This document shows positions 49,518-62,119 of a DNA stretch of 64,000 bases, piece by piece. This stretch comes from Strigamia acuminata (Eukaryota > Arthropoda > Chilopoda > Geophilomorpha > Linotaeniidae). Under the pieces are notes generated by a model. It did no database searches. It was not told the origin of the DNA and worked only from the letters and a program-made list of their open reading frames with translations. The stretch is taken from the NCBI GenBank assembly GCA_949358305.1, contig OX442323.1, forward strand, positions 7,998,001 to 8,062,000, in the 5' to 3' direction. The position numbers and the translations under genes are program-made. Position 1 is the stretch's first letter, and each line of letters starts with the position of its first letter.

Positions 49518-50062
49518 AGGGGTGTGTGCGGTACCGGTATACCGTACCGCGGTATTTTTTTGACACCGCAATACCGCGGTATTCGCCAAAATACCGCCAA
49601 CTGATATACCGCAATACCGCAAATACCGCAAAAATACCGCAAATACCGCAAAAATACCGGAATACCGCAATACCGTAAATACCGCTATACGAGGTGAAAA
49701 CGATACGTGAAAACGATACGTGCAAATGCTTCGCAAACTGTATCGGCATCGATACATTTTCGATACGGTTGCAAATTAATTAGAATCAGATCCGAAATAA
49801 GATAACTGAAATGGTCTCTAAATGGTGTCTAAAAAAAACCAAAATTTTAGTGGTTTGTGATGTTTTTTTTTTTAGAGACCATTTCAGTTATTTTATTTCG
49901 GATCTGATTCTAATTCATTTGCAACCGTATCGAAAACGTATCGCTGCCGATACGTTTTCGCGAAGCATTCGCATCGTGCACGCATCGTTTTCACCACGTA
50001 TTCCGGTATTTTTGCGGTATTTGCGGTATTTTTGCGGTATTTGCGGTATGGTGCGGACGGTG
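49518..50062. mobile_element. Foldback element of CGGTATTTG-type repeats
   Basis: Two long imperfect inverted arms meet near 49835. The inner parts (49675-49810 and 49870-50010) share CGATACGTTTTC, GCAACCGTATCGAAAA, GATCTGATTCTAATT and GAGACCATTTCAGTTAT. The outer parts are tandem GCGGTATTT / AATACCGC units. The left end (GTAGGGGTGTGTGCGGTACC) recalls hAT-type termini, but no matching right terminus is seen. It abuts the broken 5' side of the kinesin remnant. Confidence 0.75.
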
Positions 50063-50290
50063 TCCAAAATAATGGACAATTTTTATTTTTTTCCCTATAG
50101 AATGAAAAACAAAACATTAGATTTAAGTTATATTATATTTCCGTTTATTTCCCTCTCGATTACGGGACGAATCCTTATTGCCACCTTAATCGGAGATAAC
50201 TCGTTCATCGTAAAACCTTTGAATCAAGGTTACCTACAGACTATAGACAATATCCGCGATACCGCAGCGCTATATGCTGAGCGAATTTAG

Positions 50291-50693
50291 CACTTTAATT
50301 TTTCAACATAAACTCACTCTGACGGCGATATTTTTCACTGGGAAAATGGCTTCTGCGTGTAAGAATATTGGGCTGCTAAAACCCAAAGGTAAACGATTAA
50401 AACTCATAAAATCACCCTTAGGAATGCCAAAAATCAAAACGAAATCAAATATAATTAAAATTAAATCGCAAAATAATTTTTAACGACTATTTTAAAATTT
50501 TATTCAGGTGCAATACGGACGTTCATCAATCGCAGACGTCAGTCGACCCAGCAATCATTTCCGAAATTGACAACTCATTACACGATCGTTCCTCGCGAGA
50601 AGGATCCAAGATGGAAAGGTGGTTCCCACTCGTTTTTGATGAATTTAATTTAAATTTGATGAATTTGTCATGAATTACAACTAAAATTGATGA
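50291..50693 (+). repeat. Direct duplication, copy 2 (about 400 bp)
   Basis: Partner of 45553-45956. Its right side runs into the minisatellite of ETF-QO intron 2, whose unit (TTGATGAATTTGTCATGAAT) occurs only once or twice in copy 1; this suggests the array grew after or beside the duplication. Confidence 0.8.
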
Positions 50694-53600
50694 ATTTGTC
50701 ATGAATTACAACTAAAATTGATGAATTTGTCATGAATTACAACTAAAATTGATGAATTTGTCATGAATTACAACTAAATTTGATGTGCTTTCATGAATTT
50801 CGATTAAATTTGATAAATTTTTTACGAATTTCGATTAAATTTGATGAATTTTTCACGAATTTCGATTAAATTTGATGAATTTTCCACAAATTTCGTCTAA
50901 ATTTGATGAATTTTTCACGAATTTCGATTAAATTTGATGAATATTTCACAAATTTTGTCTAAATTTGATGAATTTTCCACAAATTTCGATCAAATTTGAT
51001 AAATTTTCCACAAATTTCGATCAAATTTGATAAATTTTCCACAAATTTCGATCAAATTTGATGAATTTGGACTAAATCCGACGGATTTTTCGTGAATTTT
51101 ATGACCACATAACCCGATGACCCATATATCAGTTATCAAACTATAAATCTGTTTAATTCGCGCAGATGTGGACATGAAAAGGACGGTGGACGAAACGGAC
51201 GTGTTGATAGTCGGCGGCGGACCTGCGGGAATGTCGGCAGCGATTCGTTTGAAGCAGTTGGCAGCTGAGAAAAACAAAGAGATCAAAGTGACACTTGTGG
51301 AGAAATCTGCCGAAGTTGGCGGCCACATTTTGTCGGGTGCTTGCATAGAACCACGAGCGCTGAACGAATTAATTCCAGATTGGAAAGAAAAAGGAGTAAA
51401 AAATCAAAAACAAATCAATTTTTTATTTTCCCGCTAAAAATTGAATGTTTTTTACCAGGCTCCCTTAAATACTCAAGTATCCAAAGATGTCTTTTCGATT
51501 TTGACCGAAAAATCGAGTTTTTCCGTGCCAATTTTGCCAGGTTTAATAAAAATATTGTTTTTGTGGTTGATTTGTTGTGATTGGTGTGTTTTTGCAGGTA
51601 TGCCCATGTACAATCACGGCAACTACATAGTTCGGCTGGGGAATTTTGTTAAATGGCTCGGCGAGCAGGCGGAGTCGTTGGGAGTTGATATTTATCCGGG
51701 CTGCCCAGCTGGTGAAGTAGGATGTGAATCGGATTTATTTGGATGTGTTTTTTTTTACAAATTTATGTTGTAGATTTTGTACCACAGTGATGGGAGTGTC
51801 AAAGGTGTTGCAACTAATGATATGGGGATTGCCAAGGATGGTTCACCGAAAGTAAACACTTTTTAATAGGGTTGCCAGGTATTTGAGTGACTGTGATGGG
51901 AAATAACCAAAAATAATTGATTTTATGGGGAAATAAAAGACAAATGGGAAACAAACTCCGAATTTTTACATTAAATTTGGATTTTTGATTATAAAAATTG
52001 GAGTTTGGTAGTTAAAATTGGATTTTTGGTAGTAAAATTGAATTTTTGGTAGTAAAATTGGATTTATGGTAGTAAAATTGGATTTTTGGTAGTAAAATTG
52101 GATTTTTGGTAGTAAAATTGGATTTTTGGTAGTAAAATTGGATTTTTGGTAGTAAAATTGGATTTTTGGTAGTAAAATTGGATTTTTGGTAGTAAAATTG
52201 GATTTTTGGTAGTAAAATTGGATTTTTGGTAGTAAAATTTGATTTTTGGTAGATAAATTGGATTTTTGATGGTTAAAAATAGAACTTTTTCATTAAAAAA
52301 GTGCATTTTCTTCCAAAATACACACTGGCAATCCTAAACCACATCATCATCAACACAAATTTATTTCTTCATTTATTTCATATTTTTACCACCAACGCAG
52401 CAAAACTTTGAGCGCGGAATGGAACTCCACGCAAAATGCACCATCTTTGCCGAAGGCTGTCACGGCCACTTGGCAAAACAACTCTACTCAAAATTCAACC
52501 TGCGAGAAAACTGCGAGCCCCAGACCTACGGAATCGGCCTGAAAGAAATCTGGGAAATCGACCCGGCAAAACACCAACCGGGCCGCGTCGAACACACAAT
52601 CGGTTGGCCGTTGGACAAAAACACGTACGGCGGATCGTTTTTGTACCACGTGAACGACGGACCCTTAGTGGCCGTCGGAATTGTGGTGGGCCTCGACTAC
52701 CAAAACCCCTACTTGCATCCATTTAAAGAATTTCAGCGCCTAAAACATCACCCGACTATAAAACCGACATTCGAAGGCGGCAAACGGATCGCGTACGGCG
52801 CGCGAGCACTCAACGAAGGCGGATTTCAAGTAAAATGTCAAAATATTAAGTTTATCGACATAAAAATTGATTTTTTTTGGTTAGTGCATCCCGAAATTAA
52901 CATTTCCTGGCGGATGTTTGATTGGCTGCAGTCCAGGGTTCATGAATGTGCCTAAAATTAAAGGCACGCATAACGCTATGAAGTCGGCGATGTTGGCAGC
53001 TGAGAGCGTTTTTGATACGATACACGGCGACAAAAAATCGACTACAGTAGGTAAGTTCCAAAAATAATTATTTTTAACGGATTTTTATTTGTTTTTAAGG
53101 ATGTTTATTTGTTTTTAAGGATTTTTATTTGTTTTTAAGGATTTTTATTTGTTTTTAAGGATTTTTATTTGTTTTTAAGGATTTTTATTTGTTTTTAAGG
53201 ATTTTTATTTGTTTGTAAGGATTTTTATTTGTTTGTAAATATTTTTATTTGTTTTTGACGATTTTTATTTGTTTTTGACGATTTTTATTGATTTTTGACG
53301 ATTTTTATTGATTTTTGACGATTTTTATTGATTTTTGACGATTTTTATTGATTTTTATTGATTTTTCTTGATTTTTATTGATTTTTGACGATTTATTCCA
53401 GATTTTTGACGATTTTTATTGATTTTTGACGATTGTTATTAATTTTGACGTTTTTGACGTTTTTTTTTTTGACGATTTCTCTTGATTTTGATGATTTTTC
53501 TTGATTTTCTTGATTTTTTATTTTTGACGATTTTTCTTGATTTTGATGATTTTTCTTGAATTTTGACGATTTTTTATTTTTGACGATTTTTCTTGATTTT

Positions 53601-54533
53601 GATGATTTTTCAGGATTTTGATGATTTTTGACGATTTTTCTTGATTTTGATGATTTTTCAGGATTTTGATGATTTTTGACGATTTTTATTGATTTTTGAG
53701 GATTTCTATTAATTTTTTACGATTTCTATTGATATTTGACAATTTCTATTGATCTCTGACGATTTTTATTGATTTTTAACAATCCTTATTGGTTTTTAAT
53801 GATTTATATTTATTTTAAATATTTTTATTTTTAGGAATAAATCCGGAGGTTTACGAGGAGCGCATTCGTAAAAGTTGGGTGTGGAGCGAGTTGAAATCCG
53901 TCCGAAACATCCGCCCATCGTTCCACAAATGGGGAATGTGGGGTGGAATGATGTACACCGGCGTCTTCTACGTCGTTTTACGGGGAATGGAGCCGTGGAC
54001 TTTAAACCACGGAGGTAAACAACACGACATTTACATTTTACGACAATAATTTAATACTTTTTTAAAAAAAATAGGAATTGATGCAAACAAATTAAAAGCG
54101 GCTTCCGAATGCAAGGAAATCGAGTACCCGAAACCAGATGGTGCCATCAGTTTTGATTTATTGACGTCGGTGGCATTGACAGGGACCAACCACGAAGAAA
54201 ACCAACCCGCCCATTTGACTCTAAAGGACGACACCGTCCCCATCAACAAGAACCTCGCCGTTTATAACGGTCCCGAAGGCCGTTATTGCCCAGCCGGTAG
54301 AAATTTAAAACAAAAATATTTATATATTTTAAATTTAAAAAAATTGATAAAAATCGATGCAAATTTCAGGTGTTTATGAATTCGTACCGACCGAAGACGG
54401 CAAAGGCCAACGCCTACAAATCAACGCCCAGAACTGCATCCACTGCAAAACATGCGACATCAAGGACCCGAGTCAAAACATCAACTGGGTGACACCCGAA
54501 GGCGGCGGCGGACCCGCTTACAGTGGAATGTAA
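50346..54533 (+). CDS. ETFDH: Electron-transfer-flavoprotein:ubiquinone oxidoreductase (ETF-QO)
   Basis: Eleven exons join in phase to 607 aa, close to the family's 600-620: 50346-50388, 50508-50618, 51166-51395, 51459-51540, 51598-51716, 51774-51851, 52401-52829, 52885-53050, 53835-54014, 54075-54296, 54370-54533. After a basic mitochondrial presequence come the FAD-binding [17 protein letters not shown], substrate-domain blocks ([50 protein letters not shown]), and a C-terminal 4Fe-4S domain with GRYCPAG and [13 protein letters not shown]. The enzyme is bound to the inner mitochondrial membrane and passes electrons from ETF (fatty-acid and amino-acid oxidation) to ubiquinone. All motifs are intact. 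Introns 2, 6 and 8 hold minisatellites. Exons 1-2 are duplicated at 45609. Confidence 0.97.
50640..51080. repeat. Minisatellite, about 30-bp units, in ETF-QO intron 2
   Basis: Units change along the array from TGATGAATTTGTCATGAATT to TTTTCCACAAATTTCGATCA types. The pattern is similar to arrays at 346-910 and 42930-43300. Confidence 0.9.
51869..52334. mobile_element. TA-flanked MITE in ETF-QO intron 6 with internal minisatellite
   Basis: The ends GGGTTGCCAG and CTGGCAATCC are imperfect inverted repeats flanked by TA on both sides (51867-51868 and 52335-52336). The interior, 51990-52265, is about a dozen copies of a 20-bp unit, TAGTAAAATTGGATTTTTGG. No coding sequence is seen. Confidence 0.72.
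53090..53830. repeat. Minisatellite in ETF-QO intron 8
   Basis: Tandem 20-bp-like units, first ATTTTTATTTGTTTTTAAGG, then ATTTTTATTGATTTTTGACG, with decay to the right. They fill nearly the whole 784-bp intron. Confidence 0.92.
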
Positions 54534-54633
54534 AGCGAAAAAACGAAAAATTTGCATAAATTTGCTAAAAAATCATGAAATTGGTTAAAAAAGCGCAGAA
54601 ATAGACGAAACGTTATACTAGAAATGTACTGTA

Positions 54634-54639
54634 AATAAA
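54634..54639 (+). terminator. ETFDH: Polyadenylation signal of ETF-QO
   Basis: AATAAA about 100 bases after the stop codon at 54531. Confidence 0.6.
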
Positions 54640-54659
54640 TTTACGCCACATTTTAATAA

Positions 54660-57600
54660 GTACGGTCCGATTTTTTGTACATTTTACGCCTCGAAAGATG
54701 CAATGTGTACAGCTGTTGCCACTCAAAACTCGATGCAAATCCGAACAAAAGTTTTAGCCGCTTCTATTGAGATGCAAGACGAGACAAAGCGGGGTGGTCG
54801 GGGGGTCGCGCGAGCCCCAAAAGAGTCCTCCCACTGGGTCCTTTTGGATTGGCACACGCCAGGTTGCCCGGGACAGCCAGCCACGCTGCCATGAGCCCCC
54901 TCCGGGAAAGCAGACTCCATTTTGCAGCACAAAGCGCTCTTTTGTTATGGAAATGTCACGTCGAGCGACTGCTTGGTTCGAGAAGGGATGAGGTCCAAAG
55001 TGACTCATGCTCCGGGGCGGGGGAGGGTCGAGGGTCGCTTTTCGCGGCCCTTATCACCGGGCAACGGGCCGCACTCGGATTAACAAGCACGCGCCGTGGA
55101 GATGTGGGAAAGGGCCCGTCTGGCCGAGTCTTCGAATAACGTGATAAACGGGTCGCCAACGAGTGGTTCGTTTACCGAATTTATGTTAATGGGTTTAACT
55201 CGAGGGCCCCATGGAGAAAAATATTTTTTTTTATTGTTTTTTGGTGTTGGGGGGCCAGGGGGGGCGATTACGATGAATTTACGATTTAATCATTGAGGTA
55301 AAAGTGTGAAATTTGATAAAATGGCGATTGATTAAAGTGTTTTTGGGTTTTTGTTTTTGTTGGTGGGAAATTTATAGTTTCGGATATATAAAATTAGCGG
55401 AGCATGTCGTGTCTTGTTTTGCTATTCAATGCTTACACGTAGATTAAAGATTAAAGTGTCCACCCTCTTATTTTCGCAGCTGGGTGCTGTTAAGGGTGAC
55501 AAGCAGGAATTGAATTTTCTATATACTTTGTGGACTTGAGTCACGACCAACACCTGCACAACTAATTTTTATTTTATTACATCACTTTGCGCACTCGTTT
55601 TGTTCATTTTTTCGCGGATTATTAATTCTTGCACCTGATTTGATTTATTTATTTATTTATAGTCGTCGGTTTAATCCGAAATTTGAATAAATATTTTTTT
55701 TTTTTTTTTTTTTGAAAAATGATAAAAATCGTTTTGGGAAAATTGGGGAAATTTAAAATTCCATTTTTTTTTTTTTTTTTTGGTAAACGCGTCGCTCCAC
55801 ATGTCATTCTTCGGAGTCTATAAATATTACACTCAATTCCCCATGCCCCTCCCTAAGAAAAAAAAATCGATAATTATTTTTCTTGGGTTTATTTTCGTCT
55901 GTTTTATCCTCTTGTCTGACAATCGATGTTTGAAAGTGTAATGTTACTCCGTGCACTCCGCGCAATTAATCTTTTTTTGTTGCGCGCATTTTTATCATTT
56001 CTTTTCTTATTAGTGCGCAATTGTGCGTCGGAAAACGGCGAGTTTTTAATGAAATGTCATTTAAATTAGAAAAGTGCCTCGCAGCATCGCGAGCATCGCG
56101 AGTCATGTGATTAGCTGCCTCAGTCTTAATTGCGTGCGCACACAAAATCGTCAATAGGAGGTGTGGGAGTCGTCAATTTTGTTTCTTTAGATCTTTACAC
56201 GTATGTATTCCGCGTGATACATGATGCTTCACTGCATTGCGCGAATGTTTTACGTGAAGCCCGCTTTCAGGCGGGCATTTGATCAAAAATTTATGACACT
56301 TAGTAACACTTTTATCCATATTTCTCTCCGACCGAAATTTAATAACAACCGATTTTTTTATTTTTTTATTTTTTCTAAAAAAAAAAATTAAATTTAAATT
56401 AAATTTAAAAAAAATTAATTTGAAACCAGACCCGACTTTTACAGATTTCTCATTTTACAAAGCTTGACAACAACACTTGTTTTTATCAAAGCTGGTGGTC
56501 CCATGTGACAACACTTTTGTACTGGATCCCCCACTATTCCCACGGATGGGAGAAATCATAGAGGAAAAAGGTTGCAAGAAGAATAGACAGAGGGAAGAGG
56601 GCGCTGCAAAAAGAAAAAAAAAACCACACAAAGGATGTCAACAGCCACGTGCGCATTCTTTTTCTACAGTGGTTCGCGAGGGAGCCAATGAAATGCATTT
56701 TTCCTAACATTAATCACTAATAAATAATGGAATAAACTCGTTTCTTAAATTCTTCAATCGGAAATGAGAAAACAATAAAAAAAATATGCAAATTTCCAAT
56801 TTTATGAGCCAAGATTGAAGAAAACGTGCCGTGTCATGACACGTCTGTGTTACAGTTTTGTTGTCTATCTGGGGATCAATTCACCCTGATTTATTTACCA
56901 TTGAATGATTAATGAAATTGACTCACGTGTTGGTCACTTGACCGTTATAAATGGGGTCGCTCGTATAATTGCATATGTGATGAAAAATTACACCTCGCTC
57001 GCGATGGAATCTGCATTAATGTTATTATTGCGTTAGGTTTGCGTATTAGGCCTATTTTGGATGAATTGTAAGCTGTCCGCGCGATTCGGTTGCACGTATT
57101 GAGATTTCATGGGAAAATTATTATTTGTTTTGTTCCATTTTTGTTGTGTAATTGGATATTTTAAGTTCCAGGAGTTGCGCATTCGGTTTATTCGAAGAAA
57201 AAGTGTTTCTAAGTATTTGGCTTCGCGCTATTAGACCAAACTACGAGAATTTCGCGCTGCAGTCTTGTTTCCAAGAAGATGCTGCCACATCGTTTAAGTA
57301 TGGAATGTTATCCTCATCTCGGCAGAGATGTGAGTGGCGTTGGAGCGAGCGAATTGGGGATTGGGAGATACTTGGCCACGCAGGTAAGATGATTTGATTA
57401 ATTTAAAGCTTTGAATTATAATTTGGGAATTTTTTCCGGTACAAAAAGCTTCGAAAACGTTCGCTAATGCGTCAAAACACGGTTTTTATTTACGGCCATT
57501 TTATCATCGTTTAAATTTGGGCATCATTTTTTTACGACGCCACTTAAAACCTGTTGCCCTCGTTTTCGACTGCGAATATAAATTTCTACAAATGTCAAAC

Positions 57601-58950
57601 CAACACTTGCGATTATTTTCTATCTTCTCATCGAAATAAATAAATAAATAAATAATTAGATCGTAAGAGAAATGCTGCGCAATACAAACGTGATCCGTGT
57701 ACGAAATAAATAAACCTTTTACTTTTTAATTTCTACTTTCGCCGCTAGTCCGTGAATTTTCGAATCTTTGCTCGTCGGAAATGGATGAAATTCATTTTTA
57801 TTTTTATTATTATTTTTTTTATATTGTATATATATATATTACATGTGGTCAAATTGGGAAAATAATAGGGCCATGATTCTCTTCTCTTTCCAAAATCCAT
57901 TTGGAATCGTCCATGATTGAGTATTGGGTAGGAAAGCGTGTGAACTTGACCTCAAAATTCAATGGCGCAGCATCCTCTCGACTGCATCCTGGCGTGCAAC
58001 CTCTTTTTTCCCCATTTCATCTATTTTCCGTTTCATTTTTATACGTTTTCTCTCTCGAATTAACTTCACCCTCGACGACTCAAAACGCAGCTTCATTCTA
58101 CACCAATTGCCGGCGTTTTATTTCATCAAAATGAAGTACACACGCAAGATGAAAATAATAAAAAATAAAAAAAATAAAAAATATTAAAAAAAAATAATAA
58201 AATATATTTTTTTTTATTTGCACGTGCAACACTGCAACGAGACCCCCAGACATTTTTTCCGTTGCCATAGCAATGCCACCTAGGAGAGAGATGCTGCATT
58301 TAGGAGAAACGAGAAGCGGCTATTGCCCCTTGTACAGTTAGATGGCGGCCATGTCAGTCACACTTGCCGTGCGATCGATTGGCCTTGGCAAAGTACGATT
58401 ATCTTTTCAGGGCCACGAACTGTTTGTAGTCGTGCGCATGCGTAGTTTGCAGTACTTTAAGGGCGGGGCAACGACCAATTTCATATACCTGTGTCTATTA
58501 AAACGTGTAATTTAGGTTTGACGTTTTATTTCCAATGTTTACAACGTTTTCGAGTTTATTATTATTTTTTTTTTTAAGTATAATAAATATTAATGATAAT
58601 AATAAAGGGAAATTCGTTACAATATTTCCACCTTCTTGCTTGTCACAGCGCATCAGTTTCAGAGCGAGTTAGGCCTCTCTTAAAAACTATGAATAGACAC
58701 ACACAATGGAATTGAGTAGAGGGGAAGCTGAGAAGGGGGAAAGTGTGTGTGTGGGGGGGTGAGGGCAGGTTAAGCCCACCCCCCTTCCTCCCCCTTCATC
58801 ATCCGAACCCTCTGGAAGACACAGATGGGCAGCATGTACGATGCATTTCCATTGGTTGCGTGTGCCGAGCACGTGCGCCTCAAAAGGGGAATTGGGCAAA
58901 GTGATTTGGGTATGAAAAAAGTGGAAAAAATATTAATTTTTCATGTATAC
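54660..58950. other. Non-coding stretch with GC-rich patch
   Basis: At 54780-55250 the DNA is markedly GC-rich (for example GGGGCGGGGGAGGGTCGAGG) with overlapping open frames on both strands that cross-shadow each other; none shows splice structure or family resemblance. A hairpin GCCCGCTTTCAGGCGGGC lies at 56258-56275. An open stretch at 57152-57383 ends in CACGCAG|GTAAGATG and could be a 5'-UTR exon, but has no recognisable protein. Confidence 0.45.
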
Positions 58951-58959
58951 TGAAATACA

Positions 58960-59445
58960 TTTTTTTTTTCAAGTTTTTCTATTTTTTTTTTGTAGTTTTT
59001 GTGGTTTTTTTTTATTTTTGTAAGATTTTTTTGGTGATTTTTGTATTTTTTGTTTGGTTTTTGTCGATTTTTGTCGATTGTTGTTGATTTTATATTTTTT
59101 TGTTGTTGATTTTTGATGATTTTTGATAAGTTTTTTGTTGATTTTATAAATTTTTTAGTGATTTTTGTTGATTTTATAATTTTTTTAGTGATTTTTGTTG
59201 ATTTTATAATTTTTTTAGTGATTTTTGTTGATTTTGTAAATTTTTTACTGATTTTTGTTGATTTTATAAATTTTTTTTAGTGATGTTTGTTGATTTTTGT
59301 TTTTGTTCGATTTTTTTGTTGACTTTTATTTGTGTTTGTTCGATTTTTTTATTGATTTTTGTGTTTTTCTTCTATTTTCGTCGATTTTTACATATTTTTT
59401 ATTTTTTCGTTCGATTTTTCTTTTATCGTTTTTGTTTGTGTCGTT
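58960..59445. repeat. T-rich minisatellite
   Basis: Units around TTTTTAGTGATTTTTGTTGA followed by TTTTATAA, about 32 bp, best preserved at 59130-59290, with simple T-rich sequence on both sides. Confidence 0.85.
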
Positions 59446-59449
59446 AAGT

Positions 59450-60590
59450 TCTACCTGTTTACATTTGAAATCCAGACAAAATCTCCCTTTCTGGTTTATC
59501 CTAGACTTAAATTTTATGTCAATTCCTATTTATTCATTCGCGAGGAGGCTAAATTATACTTTTTAAACACCAATGTTGTGATTACCTCAAAGCCAATCGA
59601 TGACAGCACGAGGTTCAGAAAAGGACAACACAAAGAGCGAGGCTCAAGAGTGGGGAAACAGGGAAATAGAAACAGGGGAATAGCGAAGGCCCACTTATAT
59701 CACTCTAACCCTAACTCCTCCCCCCATCACCTCCCCTTATATCCCCCATTAATGGAGTCGTGTATTGGTTAGTTAGCCCGATCACTCCCCACTTTTTATC
59801 CAGTCCCAATCCGAGCACAACAACAACTTCTATCCAATTTTAAAATTAATTAATCTTAGTCATTCAATCAAAGCAAAAAAGAAAATTAAATTACAATACA
59901 ATCATTGAGTTTTAGGCCTAGTTTTTATGCTTGGTCGCGGGTCTAGCCTAAGATTCTATCTGTGCAGTATGTTGCTAGGCAACGACCTAGAAATGCGCAG
60001 TGCTATGAATGAGATGTGAAGGTGATGGCGAATGTTTTTTCCTTTTTTTGTGAGAATTCGGTTGAGTCAGCTTTCAGTGGAAGTACAAAAACGAAAGAAA
60101 TAAAGTATGACAGCAGTATCAACTCGTGATTTTATGATTTTTTCGTTTATTTATTTTTTTTCGGTTGTAAAAGAGGAATGATGAATGTAGAACGAATGAC
60201 GTTTCAATTAAGATCCCGTTCGTTTCTCGTCTGATAGGAAGTAACAGATGGTCATCATTGCAGGCAGTGGTGCAGGAATATTTAACGGTCCTTGTTAGAT
60301 CGGAAGTCCACTGTTAATGTCATGTTATACCATGCCTAACTTTGCACCTGGCGCGTGTATAAATAACGAAAAGGAAAAAATGTTATTTCGTGTATTGATT
60401 TTTGTATTTCTTTTTTTTTAAATAAAGAATTAGTGACAAAATTGGATTTTTAATTCAAGTTTGAGTTGTTGCTGGCATTCCGCCATCTTTATTAATTATT
60501 TAAAACAGTTTGGAATCTCTTTATCGTGTTTTATTGAATCGTCTCGTCTAAGAAGTAAATAAACTCAAAAATTCATCAAATGTCGTGAAA
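59450..60590. other. No gene seen
   Basis: Short open frames near 59360-59770 begin in the T-rich repeat and have no supported continuation. No other signal is seen. Confidence 0.45.
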
Positions 60591-60990
60591 GAATTATGAG
60601 AAAATCATGAAAAATCGTGAGAAAATCCTAAAAAATTATAAAAAATTATGAAAAATCATGAAAAATTATAGCAAATTATAAAAAATCATGAAAAATCATG
60701 AAAAATCATGAAAAATTATTTTAAAAAAATAAAAAATTGTGTAAAAATTATGAAAAATTATGGAAAATCATGAAAAATTATGGAAAATCATGAAAAATTA
60801 TGGAAAATTATGAAAAATTATAGCAAATTATAAAAAATCATAAAAAATCATGAAAAATCATGAAAAATTATTTAAAAAAATGAAAAATTGTGTAAAAATC
60901 ATGTGAAATCATGAAAAATCAAGAAATATAATGAAATCATTGGAAATAAATCATGAAAAAACATGAAAAAAAATATGGAAAATCATGAAA
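60590..60990. repeat. About 10-bp minisatellite (AAAAATCATG)
   Basis: Tandem variants AAAAATCATG, AAAAATTATG and GAAAATCATG, with a higher-order repeat of about 150 bp (the block with AGCAAATTATAAAAAATCAT occurs twice). Confidence 0.9.
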
Positions 60991-61239
60991 TATTATGAAA
61001 TTTAAAATATTATTTGAGAAAAAAATTTTCCTTCTGGGTTCACCGAGGACAAGGTCAGAGCATGGTGTAGCATTGTGGGTTTGGTTCGTCCCAATGTTTC
61101 CACAGCGGGTCTACAAACCTGCACTGGCGCAGTTTCTACCAGTTGCAGGTCAATGTCACGAGAAACGGATTTGCCAGATTAAACCACACCACCCTCCCGC
61201 GGTCGATACACGAATACAGTTGGGTCTCGTTCGACGTTA

Positions 61240-62110
61240 AGCAAATATAAATTCAATAAAGAAACATTTACAGACACCCCGAACCGCACGCGCGAGCAAA
61301 CCAATTAAAACCAACTCAAAACAAAACCAAAAGCTCCCAAAAAATCACCAAAAACGAGAAAAAAAACGCATAAAATCACTCAAAACACATGAAAAACGAA
61401 TAAAATCAATCTAATTACAAGAACAAACGTACAAAATCGCTTAAAATGAGTCAAAACAATGCAAAATAACAAACCAAAACAATTACTCCATTTTTATTTC
61501 CACTCGTGAACACGAAACCCGAAATGATAGACATCTGTTATCGTAATAAATGATGTTTTTTATTCAGTCCACGGTACACATCTATACTATAATTAAATAA
61601 AAACAGAGCGCATCAAGGTTTTATGGGTCTGTAAACACGACTGTGTAATTATCTTCGTTTTGGTTAGTGATGAGGAGGCCCTGAATGGAGTTCGACAATA
61701 GTTGGCCAGCGTTACATTTCGATTTATCGCTAACAACTAACGTTTCCCCACTGGAGACATTTCATTGATCTTATTAGGGGACGCGAGTGAGGGAGTTGCG
61801 ACTATCTGCCATCCTATCCGCGATTCCTGTCTATCTACAACGGTTCTCACACGGTAGGCGGCATTGTCATCATTGGACGGCGGGAACGAGATGAGTTCTC
61901 AACCCCCTCGTCCCATTACCAACTGAGATAATCATATTGCGCGCGACACGAGCACAAAAACCAAACTGTTCATCCGCTAAAAGCCATCTGTAGAGTCGTT
62001 TCAATCATTTGTTTTGTGCGCGCGCGCTTATTTGCTAGTAATGAATATGATTAAAGCACTTTTGACATTTAGTTCAGTGGGGAATTATACAAAGCGCCCC
62101 TGGTGCAAGG
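61240..62110. other. No gene seen
   Basis: Moderately A/T-rich unique DNA with no supported exon. The part at 61680-62040 is less A/T-rich and holds several CG-containing patches. Confidence 0.45.
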
Positions 62111-62119
62111 TACTTGTAT

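Noticed and set aside
49246-49757. Open frames rich in YRYFCGIFAVFAVLRY-type residues upstream of the kinesin exons
   Set aside because: They are translations of the GCGGTATTT repeat units of the foldback element; only the part below 49343 is a true kinesin exon.
54703-55296. Several overlapping open frames in the GC-rich region after ETF-QO
   Set aside because: They overlap on both strands, as expected when stop codons are rare in GC-rich DNA, and none shows family resemblance or splice structure.
56258-56275. GCCCGCTTTCAGGCGGGC hairpin, terminator-like
   Set aside because: A 7-bp stem in eukaryotic DNA with no adjacent gene has no clear role.
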